Origin: a virus
DNA: 64,000 nt
IMG/VR virus record: IMGVR_UViG_3300027985_000282
Location: 1-64,000 of that record
Direction: 5' to 3' (one strand)
How positions within the stretch are numbered: the stretch's first letter is position 1; each line of letters starts with the position of its first letter. Shown piece by piece: positions 16,915-26,354 of the stretch. The translations under genes and the position numbers were made by a program. A model generated the notes under the pieces. That model was not told the origin of the DNA, did no database searches, and saw only the letters and a list, made by a program, of their open reading frames with translations.

Positions 16915-18571
16915 GCTAACACAGAAGCAAATAGATGTTTGGTTAGTAAAGATTGCTAGTGCATCTGTATATACTAAGTTGTCAGTGCTAAAGTCTATGC
17001 CAGAAGAGATGACTGAGCATCTAATCAATGAACTTGATAAGCATATAGCGTTTTACGCTGCTGTATGTCATAGCGATGTAGGACTTGAAATACCTCCTCA
17101 TCACAGAGAAGCGTACTCTATATTCGAATCAGATGCTAAGCAAATAGGTCAAGTATGGTGGAGGGGCGGAGGTAAAACAACTTGCAAGCGTATATTTATC
17201 ATGCATCAGATATGCAACCTCAAGCAAGAGTGTATAATCACTATACAGGAAACAGAGAAGCAATCTAAAACAGACATGATAACTATCAAGAACAACTTCG
17301 AGAACAATGCTATTATTAGACATATATACGGAGACTTGAAAGGCGATTCAATGTGGGGAGTAGAAGGTATGATTTTTGCCAATGGAGTTATACTGCTTCC
17401 TGGTGCTACTGGTAAGAGTATTCGTGGTACTAACATAGATAACTTCAGACCTACACTTATACTACTAGATGACTTTGCCTCAGAGAAGAACTCTAAAACT
17501 CCTGAGAGTAGAGAGGAGCTTAATCATTGGCTTGTTAGGGTAATACAGCCACTAGGTGTTCCTAATGTTACTAGATTCATTTACATGGGTACGATTATTA
17601 CTCAGTTAGACTTTCTTGCTACTCAGAACCCTAGAGCTGTAGATGAGAATGGTAGCCCAACAGCAGCAGCACTTAATAGTATATTCCGACCTGAAGTTGG
17701 TGGAGCGTATACAGAGTTTAAGGTATCTGCTATTCCTTACGACGGTACAACTGATGATATATTTCCTACATGGGAAGCTGTGTTCCCTCTTGATGCTATT
17801 AAGTCAGCTTACAATGTAGCATTGAGCATGAATGACTTAGCTGGTTTCTATCAAGAGTTCTATAACATTGCAGCAGGTCAAGCAAAGCCTCTATTTAACG
17901 CTAATATGCTTAAAGAGCTTAAGGTAAGCTATCACAGATTCTTGCAAATCCATTATGTTCAAGACCCTACTGGTCGTAAAGTTCCTATTAGGTTAGGACA
18001 AGGTGTAGATCCTAATCGTAGAGTAGCAGTTGGCAGTGATGACTTTATAGTGTTTACAACTGGAAGACTGCCTGATGGCACTTATGTAGCTGTAGACATT
18101 TATGCAGATAGGATACCGATTGAAGAGCATGCTTCTAAAGTAATAGAGAAGATTATAGAGTATAAGCCGTATGTATGCACAATAGAGACTCAAGCATATC
18201 AGTTATCACTAGGTACACAAGTACAAGAGTTAGCGAGGAAGAACAAACTGCACACATGGATACAGTTCTATGAGAAAAACGTGTCCAAAGCTAACTCATA
18301 CAATGAGACAGATGGACTTGCTACAGTGATTAACGCAGATAAGATGATGTATGTGACTGGTTGTCCTAATATAGAGAAGTTCAAGACTCAGTTAGGAATA
18401 TATACAGCAGGAGCTAAGCGACAGCATGACGACACAATTGACGGTGCGTATCTATCAATTAAAGAACTTCCACCACCGATAATGTATGATGTAGACAAAG
18501 CTATACGTGATGCACGTAATAGTTTAGGTGACAATAAGAAGAAGAAGCGTAAAACTTTTATGGGAGTATAG
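16895..18571 (+). CDS. terL: Terminase large subunit
   Basis: A 558-residue packaging motor. The ATPase part has a Walker A-type WRGGGKTT at residues 89-96 and a Walker B LILLDDF at 188-194. The RNase H-like nuclease half starts near residue 350; VAVGSDDFIVFTTGRLPDG leads into VAVDIYADR, followed by VCTIETQ and, near the end, QHDDTIDGAYL, giving the acidic residues expected to hold the two metals. It docks on the portal, translocates DNA into the prohead and cuts concatemers. It is followed without a gap by the portal gene. Confidence 0.9.
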   Translation: MSSQKSKLTQKQIDVWLVKIASASVYTKLSVLKSMPEEMTEHLINELDKHIAFYAAVCHSDVGLEIPPHHREAYSIFESDAKQIGQVWWRGGGKTTCKRIFIMHQICNLKQECIITIQETEKQSKTDMITIKNNFENNAIIRHIYGDLKGDSMWGVEGMIFANGVILLPGATGKSIRGTNIDNFRPTLILLDDFASEKNSKTPESREELNHWLVRVIQPLGVPNVTRFIYMGTIITQLDFLATQNPRAVDENGSPTAAALNSIFRPEVGGAYTEFKVSAIPYDGTTDDIFPTWEAVFPLDAIKSAYNVALSMNDLAGFYQEFYNIAAGQAKPLFNANMLKELKVSYHRFLQIHYVQDPTGRKVPIRLGQGVDPNRRVAVGSDDFIVFTTGRLPDGTYVAVDIYADRIPIEEHASKVIEKIIEYKPYVCTIETQAYQLSLGTQVQELARKNKLHTWIQFYEKNVSKANSYNETDGLATVINADKMMYVTGCPNIEKFKTQLGIYTAGAKRQHDDTIDGAYLSIKELPPPIMYDVDKAIRDARNSLGDNKKKKRKTFMGV

Positions 18572-20581
18572 ATGCAGCAAGTTAATGCTCTGGCAATGCA
18601 GTTATATAGACTAGTTACACAAGCATATACCACAGAGAGAAATGAATGGCTTGTTCGTTGTGATAATAACAGCAAGTTCGTTCTTGGAGGTGATGCACAG
18701 TGGACTAAGGAAGAGCTTGAGAGTCTAAATAATCGTGGTGGATATACTATTACGCTTGATAAGACTCGTAAAGCTATAAATGGTATGGTTGGCATGTTAA
18801 CAGCTAATCAGCCTAGCTTGAAATGCACAGCAGTAAATGGTAATACATATGCTGCTAAGGTTAGAAGTATAATGTTAGATCATGTGCTTAGAGAAAATAA
18901 GTTTCTCTCATTTATACGTACATTGATGTATAGAGGATATGTTGATAATATAGCATATGCATTTGTAGATCATCACGGCAATAACAAGATTACGTTATCT
19001 CAGTTAAAATACGACGAGGTAATCGTAGACCCTAGTAGTAGAGATAACATGTTTACAGATGCTGCATGGATAGCAATTGTGAAATTCATGCCAATAGAAC
19101 AAGTAAAAGCATTGTATGGATTGACTGATGTATCAACAGATATACCAGCATCGTATAGCACAGAATACTACAGTGCGATACATGTTAATCCTTTATTCGA
19201 TGCAACTAGGCAGTTTGTTAAAGTATTTGAGATATACAAGAGAAGGTTAGTCAATACTGATGGAGAGATTAAGGCTATAGTAGAGAAGTCTACTCTTGTA
19301 GGGTATAATTATGCAACGCAAGAGATATTGCCAAGTACAATTACAACATATCCAATTATACCAATATATAGTGATGTTACAGTTGTTAATCCACTTAAAG
19401 TGAGTGACCTAGAGCTAATGAGAGATACGCAGCGGTATGCAAATAAGATGAATAACATAACAATTATGAATGCTCAAGCTACTGGCAGTCCTAAGACGTT
19501 TGTACGTTTACAGGATATACCTGGTGAAGACTTGGAGCAGTTCAATAACGATTATAGCATACCTGGAGCAGTACTTGGTCTCGGACCAAATGCCGAAGCC
19601 CCTGTTGTTGTCAGTTCTCAACCTCTTAACAATGCTTATTTCTCGCTGTATAGAGATGCTGTGCAACATCTTACACAGACATATAGCGGGTTAGGATTGG
19701 ACGGAAATAACACTGATAGTGCTAGTCATCAACCTTCTTTGTTTGAGAAGCGAGAAGTGCTAATGGACTCTATGAAGATCACATCTGGGATATATGAAGC
19801 AGCTCTATCTCAGATGGCTATTCACATACTAGAACTAGTAACTACGTATATGGACGATAATACAGTCGTTCGCTTATCAGGTGGTGTAGAACTTATGCAG
19901 CAGATACAGGAAGATATTAACAGTGGGTTAGATGTAGAGAATCCTGATGCTCTTAATTCTTTCATTGAGAAAATGAAGAAGGAGAACAAGTCTGCCACTG
20001 TGATAGATGACATGATCTTTGAAGCTACTGATAGGCGTAAACTAGCAGATGCCATATTCGACATGTTACATAAGATAGATGATATTACTTACGACTTAGA
20101 TGTTGCAGAGTCTTCATATGCACCATCGTATGCTGCAACGAAATGGAATTCAGCACTAGTTCTTGCAGAGCATAATGCTATAGACCCTGAGACTCTATTA
20201 GAGTTATCACCTCTTGATGACAAAGAAAAGATACTTAGGAGAATAAGCGTTAATAGACAACTGTCTGCACAGATAGACGAATTGACTAAACAGTTAGAAG
20301 CAGCACAAGAGACTATTGGTAAAATGGCTAGTGAAGCAGAGATGTTGCGTAGAAAGAATGTTGATGTATCTAATCAGGCTAGACATGATGCTCAGTTCAA
20401 AGCTGGACAACTTGCTAATCAGTATGCTAAGAAGTCTATGCAGATGGATAGAGCAGAAGCCAGTCGTAAGTTAGAATACATGATAAAGGAGTTTATGCTT
20501 ACACTGTCACAGTCTGACAAAGATGCACTAGCTCAGTTGACTTACGATGATATTAAAAGCAGTATAAATCTGAACGAATGA
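18572..20581 (+). CDS. Portal protein
   Basis: A 669-residue protein encoded directly after the large terminase, as is usual for phage portals. It has an alpha-rich wing and clip region and a stem-like helical stretch, and the last 120 residues form a long coiled coil (QIDELTKQLEAAQETIGKMA) comparable with the barrel region of large portals. The middle (residues 190-420) contains IPIYSDVTVVNPLKVSDLEL and a GLGLDG segment like those found in T7/P22-size portals. It should form the 12-subunit ring through which DNA enters and leaves. Identification is from size, position and pattern. Confidence 0.75.
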   Translation: MQQVNALAMQLYRLVTQAYTTERNEWLVRCDNNSKFVLGGDAQWTKEELESLNNRGGYTITLDKTRKAINGMVGMLTANQPSLKCTAVNGNTYAAKVRSIMLDHVLRENKFLSFIRTLMYRGYVDNIAYAFVDHHGNNKITLSQLKYDEVIVDPSSRDNMFTDAAWIAIVKFMPIEQVKALYGLTDVSTDIPASYSTEYYSAIHVNPLFDATRQFVKVFEIYKRRLVNTDGEIKAIVEKSTLVGYNYATQEILPSTITTYPIIPIYSDVTVVNPLKVSDLELMRDTQRYANKMNNITIMNAQATGSPKTFVRLQDIPGEDLEQFNNDYSIPGAVLGLGPNAEAPVVVSSQPLNNAYFSLYRDAVQHLTQTYSGLGLDGNNTDSASHQPSLFEKREVLMDSMKITSGIYEAALSQMAIHILELVTTYMDDNTVVRLSGGVELMQQIQEDINSGLDVENPDALNSFIEKMKKENKSATVIDDMIFEATDRRKLADAIFDMLHKIDDITYDLDVAESSYAPSYAATKWNSALVLAEHNAIDPETLLELSPLDDKEKILRRISVNRQLSAQIDELTKQLEAAQETIGKMASEAEMLRRKNVDVSNQARHDAQFKAGQLANQYAKKSMQMDRAEASRKLEYMIKEFMLTLSQSDKDALAQLTYDDIKSSINLNE

Positions 20582-20592
20582 AAGGAACACCT

Positions 20593-21309
20593 ATGAACTT
20601 AGGGAATGACAATATGATGTCTAAGATAGCTAGGAACAGCTTAGACGGTGTAAATTTAGAGGACTTGTTTGCTAAGCGTATTGAGCAACAGAATAGAGTT
20701 AATGCTGCTAATGAGCAACATCATACAACTCAGCAAGTATCTGCTACTAGTAATTACAATGCTCCTCAGCCATTCGATGTAGATGCATATATGAAGAGAT
20801 TTATGACAACACCTACATCAGAACAGCAAGCTCAAACTACTCAGATTGCACAACCTGTTGCAGAGCAAAGTGCTGATAAAGCTACAGAGCAGACTACTGA
20901 CTGGTTTGACAAGTTCTTTGCAGACAAGTCTAAGGTAGATGAGCAAACTACTGCACCTGTTAGCACAGCAGCACAGCAAGCAGTTCCACAGAACTCACCA
21001 TCTAATGATATTGCTGCTCAGTTACGTAGCAGAATATCAGAATTGTCTCAGACAGCAACACAACGAGGTATAGACCCTAATAAGGTATTAGAGTTTATGC
21101 AGTCTCTTAGTGTGAATGACTATGTAAACATGTATGCGAATCAGGCAAATGCTAATAGACAGCAAGTAAGTAATGTACAGGCTATTCAGCAACGTACTCA
21201 GCCTTACTCTGGCTCGATTGCAAACATACAGCCTTCTTACAGTTCTAGTGTTAGCCGACAACAGAACACAAATCCGATGGGTGTAGACCCGTCACAGTAT
21301 AACTACTAA
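20593..21309 (+). CDS. Scaffolding protein candidate
   Basis: About 238 residues, very rich in Gln, Ala, Thr and Ser with few hydrophobic runs (for example residues 60-140), as in scaffold proteins, which are soluble, helical and low in complexity. It lies between portal and major capsid, the classic scaffold position. The start is taken at 20593, which has AAAGGA at a suitable distance; an ATG at 20578 overlaps the portal stop but lacks a binding site. A short basic segment near the C-terminus could bind the capsid protein. No protease motif is visible. Confidence 0.6.
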   Translation: MNLGNDNMMSKIARNSLDGVNLEDLFAKRIEQQNRVNAANEQHHTTQQVSATSNYNAPQPFDVDAYMKRFMTTPTSEQQAQTTQIAQPVAEQSADKATEQTTDWFDKFFADKSKVDEQTTAPVSTAAQQAVPQNSPSNDIAAQLRSRISELSQTATQRGIDPNKVLEFMQSLSVNDYVNMYANQANANRQQVSNVQAIQQRTQPYSGSIANIQPSYSSSVSRQQNTNPMGVDPSQYNY

Positions 21310-21320
21310 TGGAGATATAA

Positions 21321-23264
21321 ATGACACCAGATTTTATACCTAACTTACCTAACCCATCTGTTGCACCGTTCTACGATAACAACATGATTACAAATAGCAA
21401 TGTTGGTGACTTCAGAACAGCAGCAGTAGCTGTTAGCGAAGCAAATGTTAATCCTCTAGGAGCTGAGGATGTCGCACTTATTAACAGCAAGTATACACTA
21501 GATATTAGGAACGTTGTTACAACTAAGCATAAAGAGCAGTTTCCTATGCTGTTTACTTTCGACTTAGGTGCTAAGTCTGCTAATCTAGGCGACTCTCACA
21601 TGATTGGAGAAGACAATTCTCAAGATATGCAGATGTATGATTATATGCAGCACAAACTAAGACTAGCAAGTCTTGGTACTGGTGGAGTACCATATGCGAT
21701 TGATGATCCATTGAATATAGGTGGTATGCTGAAGTTCAGAGCTTTAGGTTCTGGAATGCTAGCAAAGTTTGCTACAGCTTATGATGGTACTGCTGTTAAT
21801 GATTTGCTTAATGGCACTACAGTTACTACAACTCACGCTCCTACTGTTACTCTTGCAGATGTAACTCTTAATGGAGCAGCTAAGCATCACATATTACCTA
21901 TTGCATGGGGTCTTGGTGGTGCTGGTGAGACAATGTCTAATGGTGGGTCTGATGCTATTAGAACAATCTCTAAACTTATCGGTGTATTTAAAGCTGAGAA
22001 ATATAAGGAGCTTGGTGTAACAAACGCTATCACAGAGGCAACCTCTAATACTCCTTGGTTTGGATATTCACACATTGCTGGTGCAGATGGAGAGATCAGA
22101 ACAGTACATGCACTGTTTGAAGACCTAGCTGTTAAGATTGATAGCACTGTGTATCAGTTAAATGAAGTAGTTGTTAGAATTGCAGGATTCTTCTACAGAT
22201 CAGACTATAAGCAGTTCGTACTGTTACTAGACTTTGATTACTCAAACATTGAGGAGCCTCTATCTGGTACTGCTGCTTCAAACACATTCCTACTAGAGGA
22301 AATAGCTAAAGATGCTGACTCGTCATTTGCTGGGACATTTACTAGACTAAGTGATAGATTCTTACTTGGTATGCACACATCTGTTCCGACTGCTATCGCT
22401 CAGGGTTCTGACTTTGCAATGGAAGGTGTTAACGGATTCATGTATGAAGTATCATACTCTCAGAACTTCTCTCAGATCGTAACCTCTGATCCTGTTGTTC
22501 AAACTGGTACATTGCTTAAGACTGTAGGATCATTAAGAGTGAATCAGCCAGCTAAGCTTAGAGAAAAAGCATTGTTAGACTTTAAAAAGAAAAGAAGAAA
22601 CTTACAGCTATGGGGTAAAGGTGCTTCACGTAAGGTCAATGCACAAGGTAAGATTGAACAAACCTCAGCAGGATTCTTCAACTATCAGATGTTTCCTATT
22701 CGTTACAGCAAGATGAAGTTAAACAGATACTCTGCTGCTGATAAGTTAGAAGCTGGAAGAGCATTCGTTAAGAACTATGCTAGAAGTGTATTTGCGTTCA
22801 ATCCTACTGCACAGGATACAGGTGTTATAGAGGTAATGTGTTCTAGATATTTTGCTGACCTGTTGGATGATATGTTGAAATTAGGTCTACAAACTGCTAA
22901 CAATGTTGCTGGTTACACAACTGGCGGACAACCATTGCCAGCAGGTCAAACAATGAACCTTAAGAGGTCATTTACTGACATCGCTACTACTTATGGTACG
23001 CTTAGATTCAAAGTAGATGCATCGTTGGATTATGTGCCAGATATGATGCTACCAGCATTTTTAGGCACTGATTACAATCCTAAAACAATGCTAGTTGCAA
23101 TTAACCCAGGAAACGTATCAACTGTTGTTACTAGAGCACCAGAGCTTAAGGGTAATATACAAGGTAACAACGCAGACTATGTCGCTGAGATCATGTATTC
23201 TGAAGAGACTACTGAGGTAAGAGATTGCATGTCTCATATGGTTACACTCGTAGATGTTCAATAA
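21321..23264 (+). CDS. Major capsid protein
   Basis: A 647-residue protein directly after the scaffold candidate, with a good ribosome binding site (GGAGATATAA), followed by a terminator hairpin, a layout typical of the highly expressed capsid gene. The size is in the upper range for HK97-fold proteins and near that of crAss-like and other large podovirus capsids. It contains a long alpha/beta body and a C-terminal region (TLRFKVDASLDYVPDMMLPAFLG) resembling the P-domain strands of such proteins. The first 60 residues lack the strong helical delta domain. The fold call is from context and sequence character. Confidence 0.75.
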   Translation: MTPDFIPNLPNPSVAPFYDNNMITNSNVGDFRTAAVAVSEANVNPLGAEDVALINSKYTLDIRNVVTTKHKEQFPMLFTFDLGAKSANLGDSHMIGEDNSQDMQMYDYMQHKLRLASLGTGGVPYAIDDPLNIGGMLKFRALGSGMLAKFATAYDGTAVNDLLNGTTVTTTHAPTVTLADVTLNGAAKHHILPIAWGLGGAGETMSNGGSDAIRTISKLIGVFKAEKYKELGVTNAITEATSNTPWFGYSHIAGADGEIRTVHALFEDLAVKIDSTVYQLNEVVVRIAGFFYRSDYKQFVLLLDFDYSNIEEPLSGTAASNTFLLEEIAKDADSSFAGTFTRLSDRFLLGMHTSVPTAIAQGSDFAMEGVNGFMYEVSYSQNFSQIVTSDPVVQTGTLLKTVGSLRVNQPAKLREKALLDFKKKRRNLQLWGKGASRKVNAQGKIEQTSAGFFNYQMFPIRYSKMKLNRYSAADKLEAGRAFVKNYARSVFAFNPTAQDTGVIEVMCSRYFADLLDDMLKLGLQTANNVAGYTTGGQPLPAGQTMNLKRSFTDIATTYGTLRFKVDASLDYVPDMMLPAFLGTDYNPKTMLVAINPGNVSTVVTRAPELKGNIQGNNADYVAEIMYSEETTEVRDCMSHMVTLVDVQ

Positions 23265-23267
23265 CTT

Positions 23268-23298
23268 AAAGTGGAGCTTGTCTCCACTTTTCTATTTA
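23268..23298 (+). terminator. Terminator-like hairpin after the major capsid gene
   Basis: AAAGTGGAG at 23268-23276 pairs with CTCCACTTT at 23282-23290 (9 bp, loop CTTGT), followed by TCTATTTA. It starts three bases after the capsid stop. A partial terminator here would raise capsid mRNA relative to the downstream connector genes. Confidence 0.75.
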
Positions 23299-23312
23299 TC
23301 ACAGAGGTAAGT

Positions 23313-23870
23313 ATGACACTAAAGAAAGTAGTATTAGCAAGCAATAATATCCTGTATAAAGATATAGAGTTTCCTAACGGCAAGAAAGTAAGGATAGGTA
23401 AAGGAGGTGTAAGGCACTACATTCCTATCAGTATGGATGAACTTAACTTTATCAGTAGGCAAAGAGATATAATGCTTGTACCTCCAACACTTGAAGAGGT
23501 TAATACTAGATTGCTTGAAGAGATCAAAGTCCCTCTAGCTGATGTTAAGCTTGATGAGGACGAGATAGAAGCATTCACTATAGACAGAGGAGCTGAAGAA
23601 GCTCTTAGGTTAGAGTTGCTTAACAGAGGATTTGATGTGACTAGAATATCTCATAGCGACTATGAGAAGATGAATACTAAGAATCTGTCAGACACAGCAC
23701 TGATAGTGGAACTGGCTAAGAGAGCAAGTAAAAATGAAAGCATAGCAAAAGCTATTGCTATGTATATGGGTAACCCAACAACCAGCATAGAAGATATGAG
23801 TGAAGCTGAGTTGAAAGCTAAGCTTGCACTGCTCGGATATGAAGGACTAAGAAAGAGAGCGACTACATGA
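23313..23870 (+). CDS. Head-completion or connector candidate
   Basis: A 185-residue protein directly after the capsid gene. The start is taken at the ATG at 23313, preceded by AGAGG; an in-frame GTG at 23271 falls inside the terminator and is rejected. The first 50 residues are beta-rich (VRIGKGGVRHYIPIS), and the rest is helical with a possible DNA- or protein-binding HeH-like end (LSEAELKAKLALLGYEG-type pattern). Such small proteins often recruit or end the head shell. The role is uncertain. Confidence 0.5.
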   Translation: MTLKKVVLASNNILYKDIEFPNGKKVRIGKGGVRHYIPISMDELNFISRQRDIMLVPPTLEEVNTRLLEEIKVPLADVKLDEDEIEAFTIDRGAEEALRLELLNRGFDVTRISHSDYEKMNTKNLSDTALIVELAKRASKNESIAKAIAMYMGNPTTSIEDMSEAELKAKLALLGYEGLRKRATT

Positions 23871-24199
23871 AATCAAAGATAGCTAAGTTAGTTGTAAATT
23901 CAGATAGCCCAGAGGGGCTGATTAGTACATCTAATAGCAATGTAAACATTGAGGTTGTGTCTATTATACTAGACGCTAAGAACACAACAGATAAAGAGAT
24001 TCTTGTTAAGCTAATAGCTGAGTCAAACTCTGGTTCAGTATGCGTATCACGTATAGGAGTACCAGCTAAGAGTGAAAAGACTGTTAGCATTGTAGATTCT
24101 AACAAGAACTTTATCGTACTAAACAAAGGTGACATAACTAAATTATCTGTTGCAGCTCCTAAAGGTACGGCAATAGAGGCAGTTATAAATATGGAGTAG
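23867..24199 (+). CDS. Small beta-sandwich-like structural protein
   Basis: A 110-residue protein with strong beta periodicity (IEVVSIILDAKNTTDKEILVKL and SKTVSIV-like strands), typical of small Ig-like or decoration domains. It overlaps the previous gene by ATGA and lies three bases before the next. It could be a head decoration or a tail-knob subunit. No family was recognised. Confidence 0.5.
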   Translation: MKSKIAKLVVNSDSPEGLISTSNSNVNIEVVSIILDAKNTTDKEILVKLIAESNSGSVCVSRIGVPAKSEKTVSIVDSNKNFIVLNKGDITKLSVAAPKGTAIEAVINME

Positions 24200-24202
24200 C
24201 AT

Positions 24203-24856
24203 GTGAAGTTAAGTAAGCTTACAAGCATATTTGATGTAGCTACACTTCAATCTGGGTACGAGGCGACTGTTGAAATGATACGGTTGCCTCGTGTCGTTTT
24301 ACCAGTTACGATAGTTAACGGCAATAGATTTAAGCTACGCAAAATGCAACATACGCTGTACAGAGTTGATGGTTCTGAAGTTGCTCTTAAGAACATAGAG
24401 AGTATAACTAATAGAGTTGGCTCTGTAGACGCTGAAGTATACATAGACGGAGTCCCAACGATAGGGTATATCAATGATATAATTGAACGATATAGTCTTG
24501 ATAGAGAAGAGTATTTACAGTCTACATTGTGCGTATCAGAAGATGAGTACATTGCATCAGTAAATAACGCTTCGTTTGTAGTTGTAGGTAATCAGTATCC
24601 ATACTTCGTAACACCTATAAATGAAGCAAATAGAGAAGCGAGATTCTATAGCATTGCTACAATGATAGAGTTGTATGGTGAGGAGAATCTAGTAGCTGAT
24701 GATTTGTTGGCATCTCTTACTATGCTTAAATGCAAGGAGCTTATATATATGAATGATGGCTCAATAGGACTTGCATCACAGTATGAGTCTTTACATAGTG
24801 AGATGATAAATATATATAACAGTAATAATACTAATGCAGTTAATGAGATGGTGTAG
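24203..24856 (+). CDS. Connector or tail-tube candidate, GTG start
   Basis: A 217-residue protein beginning with GTG at 24203, with GGAG six bases upstream within the end of the previous gene. It is alpha/beta; residues 40-90 are a compact beta region and the last 40 are helical. In podoviruses this position (after the capsid, before the internal virion proteins) normally holds gatekeeper and tail-tubular proteins, so a head-to-tail connector is the best guess. Confidence 0.5.
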   Translation: MKLSKLTSIFDVATLQSGYEATVEMIRLPRVVLPVTIVNGNRFKLRKMQHTLYRVDGSEVALKNIESITNRVGSVDAEVYIDGVPTIGYINDIIERYSLDREEYLQSTLCVSEDEYIASVNNASFVVVGNQYPYFVTPINEANREARFYSIATMIELYGEENLVADDLLASLTMLKCKELIYMNDGSIGLASQYESLHSEMINIYNSNNTNAVNEMV

Positions 24857-24859
24857 AGT

Positions 24860-25402
24860 ATGATAGACAAGTATATAAGCGACGTATATCCTGAACTGAA
24901 TGATGATATTCTATGGTTCATGCAACTAATGGATCATAGATATTTATGCAATGCTACACATATAAGGAGTAGCTTCAATTTGCTTGAAAATCAATTAACT
25001 ATTTTGCCATTGCATGGAGCTGTAATTCGATTAAACTCTGAGTTGAAGAAATACTCATTTACTGAATTTAACGAGATTTCTGTAGCTGGAAACAGCATAA
25101 TTTCTGCAAATAATTTACTTGAAAGTTATTGCATTCTAGGTAATCAGATTTGCACAATTAACAGTAATGAGACTGTAACTGTTGAGTATGATAGCGTTAA
25201 GTATGAGCATAGCAATATAGACAGAGATGTATACTCTCCTCTTACAGCTCTTATGGCATCGTTGCACATGTCATCATTTAACAATGTATATGATCTTATG
25301 AACAAGTTAAGTATTGCTAAACGTAATATACCTCAGAAAGTATCTGTGCAACAACGAACAAAGAATACTAAGACTGTAAGTAGTAAGGTATTTAAACTAT
25401 GA
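24860..25402 (+). CDS. Connector or tail component candidate
   Basis: A 180-residue soluble protein that begins three bases after its neighbour. The first 130 residues are alpha/beta and the C-terminus has a basic tail (QQRTKNTKTVSSKVFKL). The next protein ends in a related way (SRYTSSSKLFKI), which suggests a shared binding motif at the termini of these neighbours. A tail-tube or gatekeeper subunit is possible from position. Confidence 0.5.
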   Translation: MIDKYISDVYPELNDDILWFMQLMDHRYLCNATHIRSSFNLLENQLTILPLHGAVIRLNSELKKYSFTEFNEISVAGNSIISANNLLESYCILGNQICTINSNETVTVEYDSVKYEHSNIDRDVYSPLTALMASLHMSSFNNVYDLMNKLSIAKRNIPQKVSVQQRTKNTKTVSSKVFKL

Positions 25403-25896
25403 AACATATAAACAAATATACAAGCGACATAGAGTTGCAGGATTCGTTCTCCAGAGCTGGAGATTTTTTAGTATATAGTACAACAGGAATTGCTAGCTTC
25501 TCAATCATAGGCATTACTCATGGTGTAAAGACCTTAGATGCTGATAGGCTGATTAGTGATGTTGTATTAGAAAATCTACCTGTTGCAATGCATATGGGCG
25601 AAATAGTTGATATTAACTGGAATACTGGAGAACCATGCAATTATACGCCTAAGATTCTAGGCAATGTATTTATAGGACTTAACTGGACTGCATATGCAAC
25701 AGTGTATGAGTATAGTGATAATATGATAAGCGATGTGTTAGGGTCTGTATTTGCATCTGCAATGAATGACGACTTACAATCAGCTAATGCATATTTGCGT
25801 ACAGCTCAAATGTTGTTATCGCTAGTTAAAGACAAAAGAGCTGATTTACCTATGCCTAGCAGGTATACAAGCTCAAGTAAGCTATTTAAAATATAG
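25399..25896 (+). CDS. Connector or tail component candidate
   Basis: A 165-residue protein overlapping the preceding gene by ATGA. It is beta-rich to about residue 100 and helical afterwards, ending in SSSKLFKI, which resembles the end of the previous protein (SSKVFKL). It has no membrane segment. It is probably part of the portal-proximal tail assembly; this is inference from position. Confidence 0.5.
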   Translation: MKHINKYTSDIELQDSFSRAGDFLVYSTTGIASFSIIGITHGVKTLDADRLISDVVLENLPVAMHMGEIVDINWNTGEPCNYTPKILGNVFIGLNWTAYATVYEYSDNMISDVLGSVFASAMNDDLQSANAYLRTAQMLLSLVKDKRADLPMPSRYTSSSKLFKI

Positions 25897-25904
25897 GAGG
25901 TGTA

Positions 25905-26345
25905 ATGGAGTTTACATCAAATCAATATACTGCTATTGGTGCTGGAGGATTATTAGGACTTGCATCATCTATAACAGGCAACAATGCTGTAGCAGCTAAT
26001 AATAAAAGTATAGATGCTGCAATAAAAGAGCTTAGAGCTAGAGCAGCTGAGCTAGCTAAAGAGCGTAAACAGATAATAAGCACAGGAAGCAATGCTGCAA
26101 ACAACTTCTTATTGTCATATATGACAATCAAAGATCCTAATAAGGCTCAGGGCTTAACATCCGTGTACAGTCAGAATGTTAATAACACTTCTAATTTAAT
26201 GAGAAGCAACAGTTCTGAACAATCCGCTGTGTCATCTAGCATAGCACAGTTGAAGGCTCAAAAACAACACGAAAAAGAGTGGTGGGAGACTGGTCTCGAT
26301 ATGTTAGGAGGTGCAGCATCTACATTACCACTACTACTAATATAG
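25905..26345 (+). CDS. Small internal virion protein, possible channel component
   Basis: A 146-residue protein with AGGAGG upstream. It has a hydrophobic Gly/Ala-rich N-terminal segment (about residues 10-32), a central charged helical region (AIKELRARAAELAKERKQI) and a short hydrophobic C-terminus. This resembles in layout T7 gp14 and P22 gp7, ejected proteins that span the outer membrane. It starts the run of probable ejection proteins up to 39544. Confidence 0.5.
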   Translation: MEFTSNQYTAIGAGGLLGLASSITGNNAVAANNKSIDAAIKELRARAAELAKERKQIISTGSNAANNFLLSYMTIKDPNKAQGLTSVYSQNVNNTSNLMRSNSSEQSAVSSSIAQLKAQKQHEKEWWETGLDMLGGAASTLPLLLI

Positions 26346-26354
26346 GAGTACACA

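Noticed and set aside
23271-23312. GTG start extending the gene at 23313 upstream
   Set aside because: That extension would lie inside the terminator hairpin after the capsid gene and lacks a ribosome binding site; ATG 23313 has AGAGG upstream.
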